From Costus lasius (lineage: Eukaryota; Streptophyta; Magnoliopsida; Zingiberales; Costaceae), in the NCBI GenBank assembly GCA_027563935.2, contig CM050454.1, positions 26,595,501-26,659,500 of the forward strand: DNA of 64,000 nt, given 5' to 3'. Below are positions 23,001-34,792 of this stretch, piece after piece. How positions within the stretch are numbered: the first letter of the stretch is position 1; each line of letters begins with the position of its first letter. Both the position numbers and the translations under genes were made by a program. Under the pieces are notes generated by a model. The model had not been told where the DNA came from and did no database searches. It saw only the letters and a program-made list of their open reading frames with translations.

Positions 23001-23962
23001 TTGGAAATGATATTCCTGAAATGCATGCTGTTAAAGCATGGTTAAGGAAATGTTTCCAGATGAAAGATTTGGGAGAAGCAGCCTATGTATTAGGTGTGAA
23101 GATCTACAGGGATAGATCTAAGAGGCTTCTCGGGCTGTGCCAGAGTACTTACATCGATAAAGTCCTGGAGAGATTTCATTTAGAGAATTCTAAACGAGGA
23201 TATCTTCCAGTCAGACATGGTCTGAATCTTTCGAAGAGTCAGTGTCCACAAACACAGACTGAGAAAGATGAAATGGACAATACGCCTTATGCTTCGGCTA
23301 TTGGGTCCATTATGTATGCGATGTTATGTACTCGCCCAGACGTCGCTTACGGGTTAAGCGTGACCAGTCGATTCCAAAGTAATCCAGGTTTGGCGCACTG
23401 GATTGCAGTCAAGAACATTATAAAATATCTGCGGAGGACCAAAGATATGTTCTTGATATATGGTGGTCAGGAAGAACTCAGTATTGAAGGATATACAGAC
23501 GCTTCGTTCCAGTCGGACCAGGATGATTTCCGATCGCAATCAGGCTATGTTTTTAGCTTGAATGGTGGAGCAGTGGTGTGGAAGAGTTTCAAACAGTCAA
23601 CTGTTGCTGATTCCACAACAGAAGCCGAGTATGTTGCAGCCTCGGAAGCATCCAAGGAGGCAGTGTGGATTCGTAAGTTCGTGAGAGAACTTGGTGTCGT
23701 TCCTTCGAGTGCAGATCCTTTGGTTATCTTCTGTGATAACACTGGAGCAATTGCACAAGCAAAGGAACCACGGTCGCACCAGAAGTCCAAGCACATACAG
23801 AGACGGTTTCACTTGATCCGGGAGATCATTGATCGAGGCGAGATCAAAATATGCAAGGTTCATACAGATGACAATCTGGCAGACCCGCTTACCAAGCCTC
23901 TGGCGCAGCAGAAGCATGAGAAGCACTGTAATAATATGGGTTTGAGATTTCTCAACCATTAG
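20069..23962 (+). CDS. A4 copia Gag-Pol polyprotein, complete
   Basis: A 1297-aa polyprotein that makes the capsid and all enzymes needed to copy and integrate the element. In order: Gag (conserved start MSFNVRSLL); CCHC zinc knuckle at residues 243-256; aspartic protease with LDTAC (D290); zinc site H424-H429-C455-C458; integrase core D485, D548, E584 (D-X62-D-X35-E); RT with QMDVK (D886) and YVDD (971-974); RNase H with YTDAS (D1144), TTEAEY (E1185) and CDNTGA (D1223). The first ATG (20069) comes from an ACG to ATG change in this copy. The start conserved in the sisters is the ATG at 20078. RT motif A reads TTFLNG where the sisters have TAFLNG. Lineage (Tork/Angela-like) is a guess. Confidence 0.95.
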   Translation: MNTMSFNVRSLLEREKFAGLNFSDWFGHLKIVLKAERKLYVLETAVPPQPAANAARAVRDAYEKHVNDSIDVACLMLASMTPPLQRQHEDMSAIEIIANLKMLYAAQARTERYNLTKLFFQSKLAEGSPVGAHVLKMIGHKEALEKLGHTINQELAVDIILQSLPPSFDAFIINFNMNKIDYTPAELLNMLLTTEETLKGKPSTSVLMVPSRNKKKGKKGKAPVKNYSKALKQKVKRSKDNRCFHCGQLGHWKKDCKALQGDKRGSIASGSGIYVTEVMLSSSTISWVLDTACGVHICSNVQELKRRRQVGQHEVDLRVGNGARVAAVAVGDYFISLPSGIVLELNNCYFVPSITKNIISIPALVRKGFAFECNISKCVLSCDNIVYATGSINNGLFMLDMENSIQNIDNKKAKYADDSTLLWHSRLGHINEKRIKRLHDHGLLGSFSYEEIDTCKACLMGKMTKSPFSNKGQRASGLLDLIHSDVCGPFSKHARDGYQYFITFTDDFSRYGYVYLMRHKSESFDKFKEFKNEVQNQLGRNIKALRSDRGGEYLSHAFTDYLKECGIISQLTPPGTPQWNGVSERRNRTLLDMVRSMMSQPTLPYSFWGFALETAAKVLNRVPSKAVSKTPYELWYGKQPSLTFIRIWGCEAYVKKLASGKLESRSEKCIFVGYPKETKGYYFYDPKENKVFVARTAIFLEKEFLLQEASGREIKLDEIPEEGQSSQAQLDVPEPVDQVIEQPEAQITREPRRSGRIRRQPERYDGVYIIDNDEPLTYADAVSGPESARWLDAMRAEMDSMSDNQVWDLVDPPPGVIPIGCKWIFKKKIDMDGNVVTYKGRLVAKGFKQIYGLDYDETFSPVAMFKSIRILFAIAAYYDYEIWQMDVKTTFLNGNLDEDVYMTQPEGFTDPSDRHKICKLKKSIYGLKQASRSWNIRFDESISEFGFIKNEDDPCVYKRFSGSVITFLILYVDDILIIGNDIPEMHAVKAWLRKCFQMKDLGEAAYVLGVKIYRDRSKRLLGLCQSTYIDKVLERFHLENSKRGYLPVRHGLNLSKSQCPQTQTEKDEMDNTPYASAIGSIMYAMLCTRPDVAYGLSVTSRFQSNPGLAHWIAVKNIIKYLRRTKDMFLIYGGQEELSIEGYTDASFQSDQDDFRSQSGYVFSLNGGAVVWKSFKQSTVADSTTEAEYVAASEASKEAVWIRKFVRELGVVPSSADPLVIFCDNTGAIAQAKEPRSHQKSKHIQRRFHLIREIIDRGEIKICKVHTDDNLADPLTKPLAQQKHEKHCNNMGLRFLNH

Positions 23963-23965
23963 ATT

Positions 23966-23982
23966 AAGTGCAAGTGGGAGAT
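23966..23982 (+). other. A4 polypurine tract
   Basis: AAGTGCAAGTGGGAGAT abuts the 3' LTR. Confidence 0.8.
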
Positions 23983-25696
23983 TGTTGGGGTATGCCCTTA
24001 AGGCTAATGTTTGAGGCCTTGGGATTGTATAAGTATCATGTAATAAACTCTTATGTTTATAAAGGCATGGTTATTATTCAGGTTGCTACCTTGTCTGCTG
24101 TAATAAGTGTACTTCTGAATAATGTCTCAAAGCTGTTCAGCTATGCTGACATGCATATGTCCTTAGTCGAGATATCTTGGTGAACATGAGACAGCCTTGA
24201 TATGATTGAGACTAATATGTGTTCTAATCTTATAGGATGCTTCGAGCATGGAATAAGATGTAGACTCATGGGTACATTGGATGTACTGGACAGACCCTAC
24301 TAGGATATTCAATTGCTTGTCACAATGTGAATGATCCTTGTAAGCACCAAGTGGCACATGTCCTCTGACTTGAGATCACTTGTGTTTCTAAATGATGATT
24401 GTCATTGTCTTGAGGTAGTTCAATATCATTTGAAACATAATGATTATAGACTATCTTGGATGGTGAGCTTGAATCAGGTTAGGGCACTAGTGATAGACAT
24501 AGGATTGCCGTCTCCTTGTTTAAGGAGTGTGATGTTCTAAAGGGCCCCCCTATATGAGATGATTGAGATAGTGTATGGCCATACCCAGATGACTATGTTC
24601 ATCTGATCTAATCATGCTCATCGTATTGGAGTTACAAGCTTGACCCGCTTGTCCAATAAGAACATCCAGTGGCAAAGGACACATGTATGCCTAGTGAAGT
24701 TGATTCACACTTGTGCTGTGGTTTGGGTGAAGTCTTGGAAGACTCTTTCCTTTATATCGGGAGACAGTGATGTGTTGCTAGATACCCCTCACTGATCGTG
24801 ATAACGAAAGTTATCGTTACCGACATTTAAAGGAAACCCTCAGGGTCGCACAATTTGATGATATGGCTTACTTAAGTCAGATCGTGTGGACTGAATTGTT
24901 TGGGTTCAGTTTAAAGGGATAGAGGCTCTGATTGTAAGTGAGATCTGGTCTGATCATGTTTGATTGATTGGGACTTGAGATCGGTAAGCTTCGATCGAGA
25001 GTATTGATGCTAGATCGGTGAGATCAAGAGTATCACGAGATCAACGGTTAGATATTGAACCATTGGTTCAATGAGATCTAGACCATGGCTTGGGCTGGTT
25101 TAATTTGGTTCTTGAATCAAATTGAAATGGATTGAAGTGGCTTGAACCGGTTCACAAGGGTGAACGCTTGGTTCAAGGGGTTAGGCGTTTTGGTTCGGTA
25201 ATGGGCGCATAGCTTCATCTCTTCCATTTATGGAAAGTATTGAAGGCGACTTCACCTTAACGCCAAAGCGTTTTGAACGCTCGACTTCACTCCTCTCTTC
25301 TCATCGTTCATCCTTGGAGGTGAGTGCATTCGGACGAGAAGAGGAGGAAGGTTGCTCTCGCCAAGCTTGATCTCCAAAACTCCTTCACGCGACAAGGGAT
25401 ACTTTGGAGCCTTGCTAGCACAAGGGACGTTCAAGGTGTAGGCCTTCTTCTTCTTGTGTGCGATTCCTTTGGAGAAGTTCTCTTTGAACTTTGCTTCCAA
25501 GCCGACATCCGATCTATGGCATTGGTATGATCACATTCTTGATCTAATGAAATATTATAGTTGATCATATGAGCACATAAGCGATTGAATTCTTGAAACC
25601 CTAGCAAAATGCATGCGCCCCCTTGTTTAGGGTTTTCGGCCCCCCTCTTGAAAGGGGTTTTATCCGCTTGCGCTCCCCCTTGAAGGGGACCCTTCA
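23983..25696 (+). repeat. A4 3' LTR
   Basis: 1714 bp, nearly identical to 16562-18275. SL1 is at 24765-24794 and SL2 at 24800-24815 (loop GAAA). CCAGA follows at 25697-25701. Confidence 0.95.
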
Positions 25697-25701
25697 CCAG
25701 A

Positions 25702-26285
25702 TTGATTGAACCAAAGTGAACCAAATTCGAACCGGTTCACTTATGTGAACGCTTGGTTCGAATGGTGTTAGCGTTTTGGTTGTTGATGAGCGCATACTTC
25801 CAATTAAGGAAAGTGATCAAAGCCTCTCTTCATAACGCCTAAACGCCAAGCCGTTGAATGTGTGACTTCACTTCGCTTGGCTTTGATCATATCGAAAACG
25901 GTGTGAAAAAGGAAAAGACGAGTGGAGCTCTCGGCAAGAGATTGATCTCTCATCATCCTCACGCGACAAGCACCTTTGAAGCTCTTTGCTAGCACAAGGA
26001 TCTCAAAGAGTAGTCCTTGATCATCTTGTGTGTGACGACAAGGAGGAGGTCTCTTTTGTTCTCTTGATTCCAAGGCACCATCCAATCCGATGGCTATGGT
26101 ATGAACTCCCTCTTGTTCCATTCAATCGCTTGAAGTTGATCATAAAAACATATTACATGCGATTTGTGAAACCCTAGCATCTTCATGCAAGAATGAATTA
26201 TGCGCCACCCTTACATAGGGTTTTCGGCCCCCCCTCTTGAAAGGGGTTTTATCCGCTTGCGCTCCCCCTAGAAGGGGACCCAACA
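25702..26285 (+). repeat. A3 5' LTR, second part
   Basis: Resumes the LTR broken at 16561 and ends CCCAACA. It matches 33108-33691 of the 3' LTR almost base for base. It holds the donor-like CTATG/GTATGA (GT at 26099-26100) and the terminal hairpins. Confidence 0.93.
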
Positions 26286-28061
26286 ATTGGTATCAGAGGT
26301 AGGTCTAATATGTTCTTATGATTGCTTTGTGTGATCCATGTATGTTTGATGCTTAGATCTATGTTTTCTCTTCATGCGATTGTACTAGTGGATAGTATGT
26401 TCATGTTGCGCATGTATGAGAGTTATCTTGGCGCTTGCTTAAGTTTCCATTTGTTGCGCATATGTTGGCGCTTGTGTTGTTTTTCTTACAAAACAAATGA
26501 ACTTGCGCGCCTATCTAGATCTAAGGCCCTACTCTAAACCCTTAGATGGGTTGATGGGGTTGAAGTCACCTCTAGATTAGATCCAACCGTCTGATCAGAC
26601 CATCTGACAGCCTAGATGGATCGACCAGATGGCACCTGTGCGCAAGCATGAGGTGGCCATAGGTCGATTGCATCTTAGGCGTGTAGCGAGGTCTGGTTGA
26701 GACAACCAGTGAACACACATGAGCTAGGCCCGGGGTCACACCCGCTTGCCAGAACTCATGAGGGTTGTTCAGCCCTTGGCGCATGCATGGTTGACCGTTA
26801 GGTCAATACGGGTCAGTTAGGACTCGGTGCATGCAAGGGCAGAGGATCTGATCGGATGGATGAGTGGATCCCTATCAATGGACCATTGTAAGGTTGTAGG
26901 GGCACATAAGGAAATTAAAATTGATGCCATGGGGTTTTTCAAAATTTAATTTCATGATTGGATCACATGTTGATTGATGCCATGATGCTTGTCTATTTAT
27001 TCTTATGTGGGCTGCCCATGTTAAATGTGTGCTGTGCTGGGGCCTGCGTGCCTGGAATTAAACTTGTAAATTAATTTGTGATCTGCGAATCACATTTGTA
27101 CTTAATTTATAATGTATAATTGACCTGCGAGTCAAACTTGTCTAGATAGATCAAATTGTATTTGATTAGACAAGAGCACAAAGGCACACATCCAAGAGGG
27201 GCATTCAGCTGGTGGCGCACCTAAGGTGCTCTTGGCGCTAGGGCCCTGGGTTGGACCAGATGAGATGCAAAAGTCCTAAGAAGAGCAAGTGAAGACTTAA
27301 GTTTCTTAAGGTCTTACTTAGGCTTTGGGCTTTTACCACATAAGATCCATGCTTTCTATTTATTGCTTTTATAATTAGAAATGCATGAGTTTATCTTCTG
27401 CTATCACCATAGGACTTGCATGATAGTCAAGAAGATAAAAGACCGGTAAAATCCAACGATAAAATATCAAGCTCGTAAGCCTTCTGACGCGAAACCTCAC
27501 TGTTCTGATTATCGTTGGAGCCGTGTTGTACCCACTCAGTGGGCACGTCCATCTATCTTCAGACGGTGCTGGATTACACCTGCGTGTTACAGAGAAGGGA
27601 TTTATCGCTTCTCGTTGCTCAGCATAGCACGTGGTGGTCCAGGGAGTAGGTCGGGTCAGCTTGACTATGTAGGCTACATATGTGGCGCATATGGTAGCAC
27701 ATGGAGGCAGCCATCTGTGGGATCAGAGACTGTGTTGTACCAACTCAGTTGGCACAGTCTGCTGGATTGCCCAGATGAAGGGGAATCGCACGGGTTGGCG
27801 ATTGGCTGGGACAGCCTACCAGAAATTAGTGCTTGTCATCTCTGTGCATCTTATCTCGCCTGAGCGGGACGCGGAGACCAAGTATGAAATCTGGATCCCA
27901 TCTCACTAAAAGAGTATTACTCTTTCGGACTGTTTTATGGATTTTACAGTCAGCTAGAATAGTGAGAAAAAGGAATCATTCTTAAGTCCTGATTGATTCT
28001 TAACATTGATACTGACCTTGCTGTTCTTGCATTGTTGTAGATCCCTGCAGCAACGAACACC
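26286..28061 (+). other. A3 5' untranslated leader
   Basis: Non-coding leader very like that of A4, ending in TTGTAG at 28040. It contains no conserved ORF. Confidence 0.7.
26288..26299 (+). other. A3 primer-binding site (one variant base)
   Basis: TGGTATCAGAGG: eleven of twelve bases fit initiator-methionine tRNA. The last base is G rather than the C seen in A2, A4 and A5. Confidence 0.8.
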
Positions 28062-31000
28062 ATGAGCTTCAATGTGCGATCCCTACTGGAAAGGGAGAAG
28101 TTTGCTGGGCCAAACTTCTCTGACTGGTTCGGACACCTTAAGATCGTTCTTAAGGCAGAGAGGAAACTGTATGTCCTCGAGACGGCAATACCGCCGCAGC
28201 CCGCTGCGAACGCCGCAAGGGCGGTTCGTGAAACCTATGAAAGGCACGTCAATGATAGCATTGATGTCGCTTGCCTGATGCTAGCGTCTATGACGCCACC
28301 GCTGCAGTGTCAGCATGAGGATATGTCGGCTATAGAGATCATAGCGAACCTCAAGATGTTGTATGCTGCACAGGCGAGGACAGAACGCTATAATCTGACG
28401 AAGCTCTTCTTTTAGAGCAAACTGGCTGAAGGGAGCCCAGTGGGAGCTCACGTGCTCAAGATGATTGGGCACAAGGAGGCTCTGGAGAAACTGGGGCATA
28501 CCATTAACCAGGAGCTTGCTGTAGACATCATTCTGCAGTCTCTTCCGCCTTCTTTCGATGCGTTCATCATTAACTTTAATATGAACAAAATCGATTGTAC
28601 ACCGGCAGAGCTGTTGAATATGCTCTTGACTACTGAGGAAACTCTGAAGGGAAAGCCTTCAACCTCTGTCTTGATGGTTCCTTCAAGGAACAAGAAGAAG
28701 GGGAAGAATGCAAGGCCCCTGTCAAGAACTACAGTAAGGCTCTGAAACAGAAGGTGAAGCGGTCCAAGGACAACAGGTGTTTCCACTGTGGCCAGCTGGG
28801 TCACTGGAAAAAGGACTGTAAAGCGCTCCAAGGAGATAAGAGGGGAAGCATCGCTTCTGGCTCAGGTATTTACGTGACCGAAGTCATGGTTTCATCTTCT
28901 TCTATATCATGGGTGTTGGACACTGCATGTGGAGTTCACATTTGTTCAAATGTACAGGAACTCAAGAGAAGAAGGCAGGTGGGACAGCATGAGGTAGACC
29001 TACGCGTTGGAAACGGGGCACGGGTTGCTGCTGTTGCTGTAGGAGACTATTTCATTTCTTTACCATCTGGCATTGTATTAGAATTAAACAGTTGTTATTT
29101 TGTACCCAGTATTACCAAGAATATTATCTCCATTCCTGCTCTTGTCAGGAAGGGTTTTTCCTTTGAATGCAAGATTTCAAAGTGTATACTTTCTCTAGAT
29201 AATATTGTGTATGCTACTGGTTCCATTAACAATGGGTTATTCATGTTGGACATGGAATATTCTATACAAAACATTGATAATAAGAAAGCCAAGTATGCTG
29301 ATGACAGCACCTTGCTATGGCATAGTCGTTTAGGCCATATTAATAAGAAGCGCATTAAGCGGTTGCATGATCATGGACTACTGGGATCATTCTCCTATGA
29401 GGAGATTGATACATGCAAAGCTTGTTTAATGGGCAAAATGACGAAGTTTCCTTTTCCTAACAAAGGTCAAAGGGCTTCAGGTTTACTTGACCTTATACAC
29501 AGTGATGTGTGTGGGCCATTTAGTAAACATGCCAGAGGTGGCTATCAGTACTTCATTACCTTTACTGATGATTTCAGTAGGTATGGGTATGTCTATTTAA
29601 TGAGACATAAAAGTGAATCTTTTGACAAGTTCAAAGAGTTCAAAAATGAAGTACAAAATCAGTTAGGCCGAAATATCAAGGCACTTCGTTCTGATCGAGG
29701 TGGTGAATACCTAAGTCATGCGTTTACTGACTATCTAAAGGAGTGTGGGATTATCTCACAGCTCACTCCGCCAGGAACACCGCAATGGAATGGTGTGTCC
29801 GAGAGGAGAAATAGAACGTTACTTGATATGGTTCGTTCTATGATGAGTCAGGCTACTCTACCTTACTCCTTTTGGGGTTTTGCACTGGAAACAGCTGCAA
29901 AGGTACTAAACCGAGTGCCATCCAAGGCAGTTTCTAAGACGCCATATGAGTTATGGTGTGGGAAACAGCCGAGCTTGACATTTATCAGGATCTGGGGTTG
30001 CGAGGCTTATGTCAAAAAGCTCGCCTCTGGGAAACTGGAGAGCAGATCTGAGAAATGTATATTTGTCGGTTACCCTAAGGAAACTAAGGGTTATTATTTC
30101 TACGATCCCAAAGAGAACAAAGTATTTGTTGCTCGGACGGCCATATTTCTTGAGAAGGAGTTTCTTCTGCAAGAGGCCAGTGGGAGAGAAATAAAGCTGG
30201 ATGAGATTCCAGAAGAGGGACAAAGTAGTCAAGCACAGTTGGATGTGCCTGAGCCGGAAGATCAGGTTACTCAGCAACCTGAGGCTCAAATATCACGGGA
30301 ACCGCGAAGATCGGGAAGGATCCGTCGTCAGCCTGAGAGCTATGACGGAGTCTACATCATTGATAATGATGAACCCCTTACTTATGCGGATGCGGTCAGT
30401 GGACCGGAGTCAGCTAGATGGCTTGATGCTATGCGAGCCGAAATGGACTCCATGTCAGATAACCAAGTCTGGCATTTGGTTGATCCGCCTCCGGGAGTAA
30501 TCCCTACAGGCTGTAAATGGATCTTCAAGAAGAAGATAGACATGGATGGTAACGTGGTTACCTATAAAGGCAGGCTAGTTGCGAAAGGTTTCAAACAAAT
30601 CTACGGGATAGATTATGATGAAACTTTCTCACCTGTAGCCATGTTTAAGTCTATTCGGATTCTTTTCGCGATAGCTGCATATTACGATTATGAGATCTGG
30701 CAGATGGATGTGAAGACAGCTTTCCTTAATGGAAATCTGGACGAGGATGTGTATATGACACAACCTGAGGGTTTCACTAATCCATCAGATCGTCATAAAA
30801 TATGCAAGTTAAAGAAGTCCATTTATGGACTTAAACAAGCATCTAGAAGCTGGAATATTCGTTTTGATGAATCAATCTCTGAGTTTGGTTTCATCAAGAA
30901 CGAGGATGACCCGTGTGTGTATAAGAGGTTTAGTGGGAGCGTAATTACATTCCTAATCCTCTACGTCGATGATATCTTAATCATTGGAAATGATATTCCT

Positions 31001-31945
31001 AAACTGCATGCTGTTAAAGCATGGTTAGGAAAATGTTTCCAGATGAAAGATTTAGGAGAAGCAGCCTATGTGTTAGGTGTGAAGATCTTTAGGGATAGAT
31101 CTAAGAGGCTTCTCGGGCTGTGCCAGAGTACTTACATCGATAAAGTCCTAGAGAGATTCCATTTAGAGAATTCTAAAAGAGGATATCTTCCAGTCAGACA
31201 TGGTCTGAATCTTTCGAAGAGTTAGTGTCCACAAACACAGACTGAGAAAGATGAAATGGACAATACGCCTTATGCTTCGGCTATTGGGTCCATTATGTAT
31301 GCGATGTTGTGTACTCGCCCAGACGTCGCTTACGGGTTAAGCGTGACCAGTCGGTTCCAAAGTAATCCAGGTATGGCGCACTGGATTGCGGTCAAGAACA
31401 TTTTAAAATATCTGCGGAGGACCAAAGATATGTTCTTGATATATGGTGGTCAGGAAGAACTCAGTATAGAAGGATATACTGACGCTTCGTTCCAGTCGGA
31501 CCAGGATGATTTCCGATCGCAATCAGGCTATGTTTTTAGCTTGAATGGAGGAGCAGTGGTGTGGAAAAGTTTCAAACAGTCAACTGTTGCTGATTCCACA
31601 ACAGAAGCCGAGTATGTTGCGGCCTCGGAAGCATCCAAGGAGGCAGTGTGGATTCGTAAGTTCGTGAGAGAACTTGGTGTTGTTCCTTCGAGTGCAGATC
31701 CTTTGGTTATCTTCTGTGATAACACTGGAGCCATCGCACAAGCAAAGGAACCACGGTCGCACCAGAAGTCCAAGCACATACAGAGACGGTTTCACTTGAT
31801 CCGAGAGATCATTGATCGAGGCGAGATCAAAATCTGCAAGGTTCATACAGATGACAATCTGGCAGACCCGCTTACCAAGCCTCTGGCGCAGCAGAAGCAT
31901 GAGAAGCACTGTAATAATATGGGTTTGAGGTTTCTCAACCATTAG
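28062..31945 (+). pseudogene. A3 copia gag-pol with two stops and a frameshift
   Basis: Same architecture as A4, with every domain recognisable, including the CCHC knuckle, DDE integrase, LYVDD reverse transcriptase and RNase H ending GLRFLNH. Three lesions break it. The first is TAG at 28413-28415 in Gag (CAG in A4). The second is a one-base loss near 28708 in the lysine-rich linker before the zinc knuckle. The third is TAG at 31223-31225 between RT and RNase H (CAG in A2, A4 and A7). The long middle frame 28754-31225 still spans knuckle to RT. A5 has the same third stop. Confidence 0.9.
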
Positions 31946-31948
31946 ATT

Positions 31949-31965
31949 AAGTGCAAGTGGGAGAT
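31949..31965 (+). other. A3 polypurine tract
   Basis: AAGTGCAAGTGGGAGAT directly before the 3' LTR. Confidence 0.8.
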
Positions 31966-33691
31966 TGTTGTGGTATGCCCTTAAGGCTAATGTTTGAGGC
32001 CTTGGGATTGTATAAGTATCATGTAATAAACTCTTATGTTTATAAAGGCATGGTTATTATTCAGATTGCTACCTTGTCTGCTGTAATAAGTGTACTTCTG
32101 ATTAATGTCTCAAAGCTGTTCAGCTAGGCTGACATGCTGTTATGTCCTTAGTCGAGATATCTTGGTGAACTTGAGACAGCCCTGATATGATTGAGACTAA
32201 TATGAGTTCTAATTTTATAGGATGCTTCGAGCATGGAATAAGATGTAGACTCATGGGTACATTGGATGTACTGGACAGACCCTACTAGGATATTCAATTG
32301 CTTGTCACAATATGAATGATCCTTGTTTGCACTAAGTGGCACATGTCCTTTGATTTGAGATCACTTGTGTTTCTAAATGATGATTGTCATTGTTTTGAGG
32401 TAGTTCAATATCATTTGAAACATAATGATTATAAACTATCTTGGATAATGATCATGAGTCAGGTTAGAACACTAGTGATAGATAAAGGATTGCCGTCTCC
32501 TTGTTCAAGGAGTGTGATGTTCTAAAGGGCCCCCCTGTATGAGATGGTTGAGATAGTGTATGGCCATACCCAGATGACTATGTTCATCTGATCTGATCAT
32601 GCTCATCATATTGGAGCTACAAGCTTGACATGCTTGTCCAATAAGAACATCCAGTGGCAAAGGAATCATGTAAGCCTTGTGAAATGGATTCACACTTGTG
32701 CTGTGTTTTGGGTGTAGTCTTGGAAGACTCTTTCCTCTATATCGGGAGACAGTGATGTGTTGCTAGATACCCCTCACTGGTCGTGATAACGTAAGTTGTC
32801 GTTACCGACATTTAAAGGAAACCCTTAGGGTCACACAAGTTGATGATATGGCTTACTTAAGTCAGATCGTGTGGACTGAATTGTTTGGGTTCAGTTTAAA
32901 GGGATATAATCTCTGATTGTAAGTGAGATCTGGTCTGATCATGTTTGATTGATTAGGGATTGAGATCGGTAAGCTTCGATCGAGAGAAGTGATGCTAGAT
33001 CGGTGAGATCAGAAGCATCAGGAGATCAACGGTTAGATCTTGAACCATTTGGTTCAGAGAGATCTAGACCATGGCTTGGGCTGGTTTCATGTGGTCTTTG
33101 GACCAGATTGATTGAACCAAAGTGAACCAAATTCGAACCGGTTCACTTATGTGAACGCTTGGTTCGAATGGTGTTAGCGTTTTGGTTGTTGATGAGCGCA
33201 TACTTCCAATTAAGGAAAGTGATCAAAGCCTCTCTTCATAACGCCTAAACGCCAAGCCGTTGAATGTGTGACTTCACTTCGCTTGGCTTTGATCATATCG
33301 AAAACGGTGTGAAAAAGGAAAAGACGAGTGGAGCTCTCGGCAAGAGATTGATCTCTCATCATCCTCACGCGACAAGCACCTTTGAAGCTCTTTGCTAGCA
33401 CAAGGATCTCAAAGAGTAGTCCTTGATCATCTTGTGTGTGACGACAAGGAGGAGGCCTCTTTTGTTCTCTTGATTCCAAGGCACCGTCCAATCCGATGGC
33501 TATGGTATGAACTCCCTCTTGTTCCATTCAATCGCTTGAAGTTGATCATAAAAACATATTACATGCGATTTGTGAAACCCTAGCATCTTCATGCAAGAAT
33601 GAATTATGCGCCACCCTTACATAGGGTTTTCGGCCCCCCCTCTTGAAAGGGGTTTTATCCGCTTGCGCTCCCCCTAGAAGGGGACCCAACA
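31966..33691 (+). repeat. A3 3' LTR
   Basis: 1726 bp uninterrupted, TGTTGTGG to CCCAACA, followed by GCGGG. SL1 is at 32750-32779 and SL2 at 32785-32800. It gives the undisrupted reference for the split 5' LTR. Confidence 0.95.
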
Positions 33692-33696
33692 GCGGG

Positions 33697-34792
33697 TCCT
33701 TTAACTAAATTGACCAGGAAGGAAGCCAAGTTTAATTGGGATGACAAGTGTGAAGAGAGCTTTCAGGAGCTGAAGAGAAGGTTGACTAGTACACCGATCC
33801 TCGTTATTCCCAGTGATGAGGAAAGGTTTACTGTCTATACGGATGCTTCAGGCAAAGGGTTGGGTTGTGTCTTGATGCAGAAGGGTTCTGTGGTAGCCTA
33901 TGCTTCGAGACAACTGAAGGAGTATGAGTTGAACTACCCTACTCATGACTTGGAGTTGGTGGCCGTAGTCTTTGCCCTGAAGATATGGCGTCACTATTTG
34001 TTGGGTCAAGAGTTTGATCTGTTCACTGATCACCAGAGTCTCAAGTACATCTTCACTCAGAAGGAGTTGAACATGAGACAGAGAAGATGGATGGAGTTGA
34101 TCAAAGATTATGACTTCTCTATTCAGTATCAGGCTGGAAAGGCCAATGTAGTGGCGGATGCACTGAGCAGACATCCAGTTACTTCAGTAGCTGCTTTACG
34201 GGTCAGCGAGTGGCAGTTACTGCAGGAGTTCAGAGATCTCAGGATCAGTGTTACTCCTAGAGTTCAGACTGGTTATGTGGCTTTCCTCAGAGTACAGTCT
34301 GCTTTGTTGCAGAAAATCAGAGATCAGCAGTCAGTGGATCCGAGATTAGTTCAGATCAGGGATAGTTTGGTTACAGGCACAGTTCAGGATTTTAGCTTGT
34401 CTGATGATGGTATTCTTCGGTTTCGTGGAAGGGTATGTGTCCTTGAGGAACCGAGCTTGAGGAAAGAAATATTGGAGGACAGCCATAACTCCAAGTATTC
34501 TCTACATCCTGGTGTGACTAAGATGTATCAGGACCTCAAGAAAAGTTTTTGGTGGCCGGGTATGAAGAAAGAAGTATTTGATTTTGTCTCTAGGTGTTTA
34601 ACCTGTCAGACGGTAAAGGCTGAACACCAGAAGCCTGGTGGTTTGTTGCAGCCCCTTCCTATTCCTGAGTGGAAGTGGGAATGCATCAGTATGGATTTTG
34701 TGTGTGGTTTGCCTAGAACCAAACTAGGTCATGATGCTATTTGGGTGATCGTTGATAGACTCACTAAATCAGCCCATTTTCCTCCGATGTAA
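33697..34792 (+). pseudogene. G1 gypsy pol, 3' part (RNase H, truncated integrase)
   Basis: Continues the G1 frame after the A3 insertion; removing one GCGGG copy restores phase. RNase H is complete (YTDASGKGLG, LELVAV, FTDHQSL, VADALSR). Integrase follows with the HHCC zinc domain (SLHPG, RCLTCQ) and the first catalytic Asp (SMDFV). The frame stops at AHFPPM where the 3' LTR begins at 34788, so the second Asp and the Glu of the DDE triad, the C-terminal domain and the polypurine tract are missing. The remnant cannot integrate. Confidence 0.9.

Larger units (their letters stand above)
16562..25696 (+). mobile_element. A4: intact copia family A element
   Basis: 9135 bp with two 1714-bp LTRs, exact CCAGA duplication (16557-16561 and 25697-25701), primer site, uninterrupted gag-pol and polypurine tract. 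About three LTR differences are visible (near 17312/24732, 17696/25117 and the GCTAGGC/GCTATGC site at 24143). It is inserted in the 5' LTR of its sister A3. It is the only element wholly inside the window with every part needed for autonomous transposition. Confidence 0.95.
15420..33691 (+). mobile_element. A3: copia family A element, split by A4
   Basis: LTRs of 1726 bp once A4 is removed. Flanked by GCGGG at 15415-15419 and 33692-33696, inside G1's RT gene. Its LTRs begin TGTTGTGG instead of TGTTGGGG at both ends, so the variant was already in the mobilised copy. About four differences between the LTRs are visible (near 15812, 16411, 26067 and 26080 versus the 3' copy). The element without A4 is about 9.13 kb. 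Confidence 0.95.
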
